Shown here: piece by piece, positions 57,748 through 64,000 of the stretch | Numbering within the stretch: the stretch's first letter is position 1 | How the letters are laid out: each line of letters opens with the position of its first letter | DNA from: Streptomyces sp. XM4193 | GTDB lineage: Bacteria > Actinomycetota > Actinomycetes > Streptomycetales > Streptomycetaceae | Reading direction: 5' to 3' | Assembly: GCF_023072595.1 (NCBI RefSeq) | Contig: NZ_JALLGK010000005.1 | Coordinates: 310,001-374,000, forward strand | Length of the DNA stretch: 64,000 nucleotides | Made by a program: the position numbers and the translations under genes | The notes under the pieces: generated by a model | Database searches by the model: none | What the model saw: the letters and a program-made list of their open reading frames with translations, nothing else | What the model was told of the DNA's origin: nothing

Positions 57748-59604
57748 ATGACCGAGCAGGCCACCGGGGCACCGAGGCCGCAGCCGCGGGCCCGTAGCGG
57801 CGGACAGCAGTCCGCCCCCCTCGAGCACCTCACGGGCGCCCAGTCCCTCATTCGTTCTCTTGAGGAGGTCGGCGCCGAGACCGTATTCGGCATCCCGGGC
57901 GGGGCGATCCTGCCCGCCTACGACCCGATGATGGACTCGGCCAAGGTCCGTCACGTCCTCGTCCGGCACGAGCAGGGCGCCGGGCACGCCGCCACCGGTT
58001 ACGCGCAGGCCACCGGCAAGGTCGGTGTGTGCATGGCCACTTCGGGCCCCGGCGCCACCAACCTCGTCACCCCGATCGCGGACGCGCACATGGACTCCGT
58101 CCCGCTGGTCGCGATCACCGGCCAGGTAGCGTCCCGTGCGATCGGCACGGACGCCTTCCAGGAAGCGGACATCTGCGGCATCACCATGCCGGTCACCAAG
58201 CACAACTTCCTGGTCACCGACCCGGCCGACATTCCCCGCACGATCGCGGAGGCCTTCCACATCGCCTCCTCGGGCCGTCCGGGCCCGGTGCTGGTCGACA
58301 TCTCCAAGGACGCCCTCCAGGCCCGTACGACCTTCAGCTGGCCGCCCACGCAGGACCTGCCGGGGTACCGGCCGGTCACCAAACCGCACGCCAAGCAGAT
58401 CCGGGAGGCGGCCAAGCTCATCGCCGAGGCCCGTCGGCCGGTCCTCTACGTCGGCGGCGGGGTGCTCAAGGCGCACGCCACCGCGGAGCTGAAGGTCCTG
58501 GCGGAGCTGACCGGCGCGCCGGTGGTCACCACGCTGATGGCGCTCGGCGCCTTCCCCGACAGCCACCCGCAGCACGTCGGAATGCCGGGCATGCACGGCG
58601 CGGTCGCCGCGGTCACCGCGCTGCAGAAGTCGGACCTGATCATCGCGCTCGGTGCCCGCTTCGACGACCGGGTGACCGGCAAGCTCGACTCCTTCGCCCC
58701 GTACGCCAAGGTCATCCACGCCGACATCGACCCGGCCGAGATCGGCAAGAACCGGATGGCGGACGTCCCGATCGTCGGCGACGCCCGCGAGGTCATCGCG
58801 GACATCGTGGTCGCCGTGCAGACCGACCACGCGGCGGACGGTCCGGCGGACTACTCGCAGTGGTGGGCGCTGCTCAACCGCTGGCGCGAGACGTACCCGC
58901 TCGGCTACGACCAGCCGGAGGACGGCTCGCTCTCCCCGCAGCAGGTCATCCAGCGCATCGGCCAACTCGCCCCGCAGGACACGATCTTCGCCGCGGGCGT
59001 GGGCCAGCACCAGATGTGGGCGGCGCACTTCATCGACTACGAGCAGCCGGCGACCTGGCTGAACTCCGGCGGCCTGGGCACGATGGGCTACGCCGTGCCC
59101 GCGGCGCTCGGCGCCAAGGCGGGCGCGCCCGACCGCACGGTCTGGGCGATCGACGGCGACGGCTGCTTCCAGATGACCAACCAGGAGCTGGTCACCGCAG
59201 CGCTGAACAACATCCCGATCAAGGTCGCCATCATCAACAACGGCGCCCTGGGCATGGTCCGCCAGTGGCAGACCCTCTTCTACAACCAGCGCTACTCCAA
59301 CACCGTGCTGCACAGCGGACCGGGTGCGGAGCAGGCCGCCGACGCCCCGCCGCAGGGCACCCGCTGCCCCGACTTCGTCAAGCTCGCCGAGGCCATGGGC
59401 TGCGTCGGCATCCGCTGCGAGAGCCCGGACGACCTGGACTCGGTGATCGAGAAGGCGAACGCCATCAACGACCGTCCGGTGGTGATCGACTTCATCGTCC
59501 ACGAGGACGCGATGGTGTGGCCGATGGTCGCCGCAGGCACCTCCAACGACGAGGTCATGGCCGCCCGGGGCGTGCGCCCCGACTTCGGCGACAGCGACGA
59601 CTGA
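57748..59604 (+). CDS. ilvB: Acetolactate synthase large (catalytic) subunit
   Basis: 618 aa from the ATG at 57748; the open frame continues upstream through the leader but has no coding character. A thiamine-diphosphate and FAD enzyme that condenses two pyruvates, or pyruvate and 2-ketobutyrate, as the first common step to Val, Leu and Ile. The catalytic Glu lies in VLVRHEQGAGHAA, the FAD/central domain around VGGGVLKAHA, and the ThDP-Mg motif as GDGCFQMTNQELVTA...N. A Gln/Pro-rich N-terminal extension of about 25 residues precedes the fold. Controlled by the leader peptide and attenuator upstream; ilvN follows after 24 bp. Confidence 0.97.
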   Translation: MTEQATGAPRPQPRARSGGQQSAPLEHLTGAQSLIRSLEEVGAETVFGIPGGAILPAYDPMMDSAKVRHVLVRHEQGAGHAATGYAQATGKVGVCMATSGPGATNLVTPIADAHMDSVPLVAITGQVASRAIGTDAFQEADICGITMPVTKHNFLVTDPADIPRTIAEAFHIASSGRPGPVLVDISKDALQARTTFSWPPTQDLPGYRPVTKPHAKQIREAAKLIAEARRPVLYVGGGVLKAHATAELKVLAELTGAPVVTTLMALGAFPDSHPQHVGMPGMHGAVAAVTALQKSDLIIALGARFDDRVTGKLDSFAPYAKVIHADIDPAEIGKNRMADVPIVGDAREVIADIVVAVQTDHAADGPADYSQWWALLNRWRETYPLGYDQPEDGSLSPQQVIQRIGQLAPQDTIFAAGVGQHQMWAAHFIDYEQPATWLNSGGLGTMGYAVPAALGAKAGAPDRTVWAIDGDGCFQMTNQELVTAALNNIPIKVAIINNGALGMVRQWQTLFYNQRYSNTVLHSGPGAEQAADAPPQGTRCPDFVKLAEAMGCVGIRCESPDDLDSVIEKANAINDRPVVIDFIVHEDAMVWPMVAAGTSNDEVMAARGVRPDFGDSDD

Positions 59605-59628
59605 CAGCGAGCGAGAGAGCAGACCGAC

Positions 59629-60153
59629 ATGTCCAAGCACACCCTCTCCGTCCTGGTGGAGAACAAGCCGGGCGTTCTGGCCCGCATCACCGCGCTCTTC
59701 TCCCGTCGCGGCTTCAACATCGACTCCCTCGCGGTCGGTACGACCGAGCACCCGGAGATCTCCCGGATCACCATCGTGGTGAACGTCGAGGGCCTTCCGC
59801 TGGAGCAGGTGACCAAGCAACTCAACAAGCTGGTCAACGTGTTGAAGATCGTGGAGCTCGAACCGTCAGCCGCCGTCCAGCGTGAACTCGTTCTGGTGAA
59901 AGTGCGCGCGGACAACGAGTCGCGTTCCCAGATCGTGGAGATCGTCCAGCTCTTCCGCGCCAAGACCGTCGACGTCTCCCCGGAGGCAGTGACCATCGAG
60001 GCCACCGGCAGCAGCGACAAGCTGGAAGCAATGCTCAAGATGCTGGAGCCCTACGGCATCAAGGAACTCGTGCAGTCCGGCACGATCGCCATCGGGCGCG
60101 GCGCGCGTTCCATCACCGACCGTTCGCTGCGCGCCCTGGAGCGGACCGCATAG
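59629..60153 (+). CDS. ilvN: Acetolactate synthase small (regulatory) subunit
   Basis: 174 aa. N-terminal ACT domain (HTLSVLVENKPGVLARITAL; RRGFNIDSLAVG) that binds valine for feedback inhibition, and the C-terminal ALS_ss_C domain (VRADNESRSQIVEIVQLFRA). Normal length for the ilvN/ilvH type. It lies 24 bp after ilvB and 179 bp before ilvC. Confidence 0.97.
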   Translation: MSKHTLSVLVENKPGVLARITALFSRRGFNIDSLAVGTTEHPEISRITIVVNVEGLPLEQVTKQLNKLVNVLKIVELEPSAAVQRELVLVKVRADNESRSQIVEIVQLFRAKTVDVSPEAVTIEATGSSDKLEAMLKMLEPYGIKELVQSGTIAIGRGARSITDRSLRALERTA

Positions 60154-60332
60154 CGAGACCTTCGACCGCGTCCGCCCCGGCCGGGCATACGGTGTCCCCA
60201 AGCGGCGGACGCGGTCGGCAATCTCGCGCAGTCCCTCGCGCGCCCGCGCCCGAGCGGCGCCCGGCGTGCGAGGACACGAGCCTCACCGAATCCCCGTGCA
60301 AGACGGGCACGACAATCAAGGAGACATCCCAA

Positions 60333-61331
60333 GTGGCCGAGCTGTTCTACGACAATGACGCCGATCTCTCCCTCATCCAGGGACGCAAGGTGGCGGTTCT
60401 CGGCTACGGCAGCCAGGGCCACGCCCACGCGCTCTCCCTGCGCGACTCCGGCGTCGACGTCCGCGTCGGGCTCCACGAGGGTTCCAAGTCCAAGGTGAAG
60501 GCCGAGGAGCAGGGCCTGCGGGTGGTCACTCCCGCCGAGGCCGCGGCCGAGGCCGACGTCATCATGGTGCTGGTCCCGGACCCGATTCAGGCCAAGGTCT
60601 ACGAGGAGTCCATCAAGGCCAACCTCAAGGACGGCGACGCGCTGTTCTTCGGCCACGGCTTCAACATCCGCTTCGACTTCATCCAGCCCCCGGCCGGCGT
60701 CGACGTCTGCATGGTCGCGCCGAAGGGCCCGGGCCACCTGGTCCGCCGCCAGTTCGAGGAGGGCCGCGGCGTTCCGTGCATCGCCGCCGTCGAGCAGGAC
60801 GCCACCGGCAACGGTTTCCCGCTCGCCCTCTCCTACGCCAAGGCCATCGGCGGCACCCGCGCGGGCGTCATCAAGACGACCTTCACCGAGGAGACCGAGA
60901 CCGACCTCTTCGGTGAGCAGGCCGTGCTCTGCGGTGGCACCGCGGCGCTGGTCAAGGCCGGCTTCGAGACCCTCACCGAGGCCGGTTACCAGCCGGAGAT
61001 CGCGTACTTCGAGTGCCTGCACGAGCTCAAGCTCATCGTGGACCTCATGTACGAGGGCGGCCTGGACAAGATGCGCTGGTCCATCTCGGAGACCGCGGAG
61101 TGGGGCGACTACGTCACCGGCCCGCGGATCATCACCGACCAGACCAAGGCGGAGATGAAGAAGGTCCTCGCCGAGATCCAGGACGGCACCTTCGCCCGCG
61201 AGTGGATCGCCGAGTACAACGCCGGTCTGCCCCGGTACAACGAGTACAAGAAGGCGGACAGCGAGAGCCTCCTGGAGACCACGGGCAAGGAGCTCCGCAA
61301 GCTGATGAGCTGGGTGGACGACGAGGTCTGA
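60333..61331 (+). CDS. ilvC: Ketol-acid reductoisomerase
   Basis: 332 aa from the GTG at 60333 with AAGGAG 9 nt upstream. Class I enzyme that isomerises and reduces acetolactate or acetohydroxybutyrate with NADPH and Mg2+. N-terminal Rossmann motif (VAVLGYGSQGHAHALSLRDS), then the helical domain with Mg ligands in ETETDLFGEQAVLCGG and the region FECLHELKLIVDLMYEGG. The 179-bp gap to ilvN suggests a further internal promoter or processing site. A terminator follows. Confidence 0.97.
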   Translation: MAELFYDNDADLSLIQGRKVAVLGYGSQGHAHALSLRDSGVDVRVGLHEGSKSKVKAEEQGLRVVTPAEAAAEADVIMVLVPDPIQAKVYEESIKANLKDGDALFFGHGFNIRFDFIQPPAGVDVCMVAPKGPGHLVRRQFEEGRGVPCIAAVEQDATGNGFPLALSYAKAIGGTRAGVIKTTFTEETETDLFGEQAVLCGGTAALVKAGFETLTEAGYQPEIAYFECLHELKLIVDLMYEGGLDKMRWSISETAEWGDYVTGPRIITDQTKAEMKKVLAEIQDGTFAREWIAEYNAGLPRYNEYKKADSESLLETTGKELRKLMSWVDDEV

Positions 61332-61373
61332 GCCTCGTAAGTCAAGCCCCGCACGGCCATGTGGCCTGTTCGT

Positions 61374-61409
61374 GCGGCGGTCCGGGGAATGCGTTCCCCG
61401 GACCGCCGC
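61374..61409 (+). terminator. Terminator hairpin after ilvC
   Basis: Perfect 16-bp stem GCGGCGGTCCGGGGAA / TTCCCCGGACCGCCGC around a TGCG tetraloop, 42 nt past the ilvC stop. Confidence 0.9.
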
Positions 61410-61528
61410 AGCTGACTACACTGCACCCCATAAAGCGCGTCACAGGCCCACAGCGTCGTGCGTCTCCACGCGGCTGCCAACCTCCACCGCCTTCGGCCGT
61501 CGGGACGCGGCCGTCCGCAGAGGACTGA

Positions 61529-63136
61529 GTGAGGACTGAGACCGAAGTGAGCAAGCCTGTAGTTCTGATCGCCGAGGAGCTCTCCCCGGCCACCATCGAC
61601 GCCCTCGGCCCCGACTTCGAGATCCGGCACACCAACGGTGCCGACCGAGCGGAGCTGCTCACCGCCATCGCGGATGTCGACGCCATCCTGATCCGCAGTG
61701 CCACCAAGGTGGACGCGGAGGCCGTCGCCGCCGCCCGTCGCCTCAAGGTGGTCGCCCGCGCGGGCGTCGGCCTGGACAACGTCGACGTCGCCGCCGCCAC
61801 CAAGGCCGGCGTCATGGTCGTCAACGCGCCCACCTCCAACATCGTCACCGCCGCGGAGCTCGCCTGCGGGCTGATCCTGGCGACCGCGCGCAACATCCCG
61901 CAGGCCAACGCCGCCCTCAAGGACGGCGAGTGGAAGCGCAGCAAGTACACCGGTGTCGAGCTCTCCGAGAAGGTCCTCGGCGTCGTCGGCCTCGGCCGCA
62001 TCGGCGTGCTGGTCGCCCAGCGGATGTCCGCGTTCGGCATGAAGGTCGTGGCGTACGACCCGTACGTCCAGCCGGCGCGCGCCGCGCAGATGGGCGTCAA
62101 GCTCGTCACGCTCGACGAGCTGCTGGAGGCCTCGGACTTCATCACCGTGCACCTGCCGAAGACCCCGGAGACCCTCGGTCTGATCGGTGACGAGGCGCTC
62201 GCCAAGGTCAAGCCCTCGGTCCGCGTCATCAACGCGGCCCGCGGTGGCATCGTCGACGAGAACGCGCTGGCCGCGGCGCTCAAGGAGGGCCGGGTCGCCG
62301 GCGCCGGCCTGGACGTCTACGCCACCGAGCCCTGCACCGACTCCCCGCTGTTCGCCTTCGACCAGGTCGTCGCCACCCCGCACCTGGGCGCGTCCACCGG
62401 CGAGGCGCAGGAGAAGGCCGGTGTCGCGGTCGCGCGTTCGGTGCGGCTGGCGCTCGCCGGCGAGCTGGTGCCGGACGCGGTCAACGTCCAGGGCGGGGTC
62501 ATCGCCGAGGACGTACGCCCCGGGCTTCCGCTCGCCGAGCGGCTCGGCCGGATCTTCACCGCGCTCAGCGGCGAGGTCGCGGTCCGGCTCGACGTCGAGG
62601 TGTACGGCGAGATCACCCAGCACGATGTGAAGGTGCTCGAACTCTCCGCGCTCAAGGGCGTGTTCGAGGACGTCGTGGCCGAGACGGTCTCCTACGTCAA
62701 CGCTCCGCTCTTCGCGCAGGAGCGCGGCGTCGAGGTGCGGCTGACCACCTCCAGCGACTCGCCGGACCACCGCAACCTGGTCATCGTGCGCGGCACGCTC
62801 GGCAGCGGCGAGGAGATCTCGGTCTCCGGCACGCTCACCGGTCCCAAGCACTGCCAGAAGATCGTCGGTGTCAACGAGCACGACATCGACCTCAACCTCG
62901 CCGACCACATGGCGTTCCTGCGCTACACCGACCGGCCGGGAGTCGTCGGCACGCTCGGCCGGGTGCTGGGCGAGGCCGGTCTGAACATCGCCGGAATGCA
63001 GGTGTCCCGCGCGGAGGAGGGCGGCGAGGCACTCGTCGCGCTCACCGTCGACGACGACATTCCGCAGCCGGTGCTGGCCGAGATCGCCGAGGAGATCGGC
63101 GCCACCTCCGCCCGTGTGGTCAATCTGGACCGCTAG
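61529..63136 (+). CDS. serA: D-3-phosphoglycerate dehydrogenase
   Basis: 535 aa from the GTG at 61529 with AGAGGA 4-5 nt ahead; a second GTG at 61547 would give 529 aa. Committed step of serine synthesis: 3-phosphoglycerate to 3-phosphohydroxypyruvate. NAD motif VVGLGRIGVLVAQR, catalytic Arg in INAARGGIVDE, Glu in DVYATEPCTDSP and His in ATPHLGAS. It is the long form with an intervening ASB domain and a C-terminal ACT domain (FLRYTDRPGVVGTLGRVLGE) that usually senses serine. It has its own transcription unit between the ilvC terminator and the peroxidase gene. Confidence 0.97.
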   Translation: MRTETEVSKPVVLIAEELSPATIDALGPDFEIRHTNGADRAELLTAIADVDAILIRSATKVDAEAVAAARRLKVVARAGVGLDNVDVAAATKAGVMVVNAPTSNIVTAAELACGLILATARNIPQANAALKDGEWKRSKYTGVELSEKVLGVVGLGRIGVLVAQRMSAFGMKVVAYDPYVQPARAAQMGVKLVTLDELLEASDFITVHLPKTPETLGLIGDEALAKVKPSVRVINAARGGIVDENALAAALKEGRVAGAGLDVYATEPCTDSPLFAFDQVVATPHLGASTGEAQEKAGVAVARSVRLALAGELVPDAVNVQGGVIAEDVRPGLPLAERLGRIFTALSGEVAVRLDVEVYGEITQHDVKVLELSALKGVFEDVVAETVSYVNAPLFAQERGVEVRLTTSSDSPDHRNLVIVRGTLGSGEEISVSGTLTGPKHCQKIVGVNEHDIDLNLADHMAFLRYTDRPGVVGTLGRVLGEAGLNIAGMQVSRAEEGGEALVALTVDDDIPQPVLAEIAEEIGATSARVVNLDR

Positions 63137-63369
63137 GCGCGTACGCACCGTCCACCGCCCCGGAGCCGAGAGGCGCCGGGGCGGTGTCGTGTCGTGCCGT
63201 TCCGGTGTCGGGCGGGCCGTGCCGGGCGGGCCGTGTCGGGGCGTGGCCGGAAACCCAACCCCCTGCCGGGGGCGGGGCGTTGGGCGGGCGTCCGCGTTCC
63301 GCGTGCGGGCGCGCTACTGTCGCACCGAGGCACCAGAACCGGATCCCGTTCGCACGCTCCAGGAGTGAC

Positions 63370-63858
63370 ATGTCCGTCTTCGACGTCGAAATCGATTCCC
63401 TCACCGGCGGCCCCGCCGCCCTCGACCAGTACCGCGGCAAGGCCGTACTGGTCGTCAACGTCGCCTCCCGGTGCGGTCTGACCCCGCAGTACGCCGCGCT
63501 GGAGAAGCTCCAGCAGGCCTACGCCGACCGCGGGTTCACCGTTCTCGGCGTGCCGTGCAACCAGTTCATGGGCCAGGAGCCGGGCACCTCCGAGGAGATC
63601 GCCACCTTCTGCTCCGCCACCTACGGCACCACCTTCCCGATGACGGCGAAGACCGACGTCAACGGCGAGAACCGGCACCCGCTCTACGCCGAGCTGACCC
63701 CGGCGGCCGACGCCGAGGGCCACACCGGCGACATCCGCTGGAACTTCGAGAAGTTCCTGGTCGCCCCCGACGGCTCTGTCGCCGCCCGGTTCGCACCGCA
63801 GACCGAGCCCGACGCCCCCGAGCTCGTGCGCGCCCTTGAGGACGTCCTGCCCGGCTGA
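63370..63858 (+). CDS. Glutathione peroxidase-like thiol peroxidase
   Basis: 162 aa from the ATG at 63370 with AGGAG 5 nt upstream. GPx family fold: VVNVASRCGLTPQY with the peroxidatic Cys (cysteine, not selenocysteine), LGVPCNQFMGQEPG containing the catalytic Gln and a second Cys, and WNFEKFLV with the catalytic Trp. Streptomyces lack glutathione, so reduction by thioredoxin or mycothiol-linked systems is expected (family knowledge). Single gene after serA. Confidence 0.93.
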   Translation: MSVFDVEIDSLTGGPAALDQYRGKAVLVVNVASRCGLTPQYAALEKLQQAYADRGFTVLGVPCNQFMGQEPGTSEEIATFCSATYGTTFPMTAKTDVNGENRHPLYAELTPAADAEGHTGDIRWNFEKFLVAPDGSVAARFAPQTEPDAPELVRALEDVLPG

Positions 63859-63908
63859 TCCGGACACCGCACCGGCGACCGGCACCAGCGGGTCGTACCC
63901 GCCGGACC

Positions 63909-64000
63909 TCAACGCCCCTGCAGCCGGGCCGACTTGAGCGCCATGTGGAGCAGCAGCCGGGCCTCGCCGTCGGACAGGTCCAGGTCGGTCAGCTGCTCGA
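63909..64000 (-). CDS. C-terminal end of an unidentified protein (cut by window edge)
   Basis: Minus-strand frame entering from the right edge and ending at a TGA (63911-63909). The visible end reads EQLTDLDLSDGEARLLLHMA and then LKSARLQGR, a helical sequence with good third-position GC bias. It is too short to assign a family. It is convergent with the peroxidase gene, 50 bp between stops. Confidence 0.55.
   Translation of the reverse strand, partial: EQLTDLDLSDGEARLLLHMALKSARLQGR

Noticed and set aside
1..64000. Prophage, insertion sequence, secondary-metabolite cluster, tRNA or rRNA genes
   Set aside because: No integrase, transposase, phage structural, PKS/NRPS or RNA-gene signature was seen in any intergenic region.

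Overview
The window is high-GC actinobacterial chromosome, almost certainly Streptomyces or a close relative. Coding regions have near-saturated GC at third positions, GTG starts are frequent, lipoproteins carry Streptomyces-type signal peptides, and several genes have a TANNNT -10 box 6-7 nt before the start codon, which is typical of leaderless mRNA. From memory (not searched), the order sdaA-glyA-gcvH-gcvT-sseB-oligopeptide ABC ... mnmA ... ligA-GGDEF/EAL-gatCAB ... GGDEF-ilvBNC-serA resembles the Streptomyces coelicolor core region around SCO5469-SCO5515. No prophage, CRISPR array, insertion sequence, tRNA or rRNA was recognised.

Layout. (1) 1-7.9 kb is accessory transport and regulation: a cupin gene cut by the window edge, a LacI repressor divergent from a TauABC/NMT1-type ABC importer with a shared set of palindromic operators, then an XRE-cupin regulator with a tiny DUF6126-like membrane protein and a divergent MFS exporter. 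(2) 7.9-11.3 kb is an island with a frameshifted AraC-type pseudogene, a CPBP membrane protease, a TetR regulator and a two-helix membrane protein. Three copies of one 16-bp operator tie the last three together. (3) 11.5-19.4 kb handles serine and glycine: sdaA, glyA, gcvH and gcvT behind a tandem glycine riboswitch, followed by a P-loop protein and two SseB-like genes. (4) 19.4-25.7 kb is a five-gene oligopeptide ABC importer with a strong hairpin after the binding-protein gene. (5) 25.7-40 kb is housekeeping and stress: TRIC channel, thioesterase, mnmA and a cysteine desulfurase, an amidase, a Ku/LigD-polymerase end-joining pair, a YwqG-like zinc protein, Dps, an extra MreB-like actin, an SDR, a MetE-C-like protein and ligA. 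(6) 40-57 kb holds two c-di-GMP proteins flanking gatC-gatA-small protein-gatB, a large ATP-binding LuxR regulator, a PQQ-type sugar dehydrogenase, an aldo/keto reductase and a 2-hydroxyacid dehydrogenase. (7) 57-64 kb is branched-chain amino-acid and serine synthesis: a classical leader peptide and attenuator, then ilvB-ilvN-ilvC, serA and a glutathione peroxidase.

Points most worth a second look: the TetR/CPBP/membrane-protein regulon, the LacI operator triad, the degenerate EAL domain and BldD-like box of the second GGDEF protein, the uORF, hairpin and G-quadruplex stretch upstream of a 56-aa protein and the LuxR gene, and small genes under 60 codons that a length cut-off would miss.
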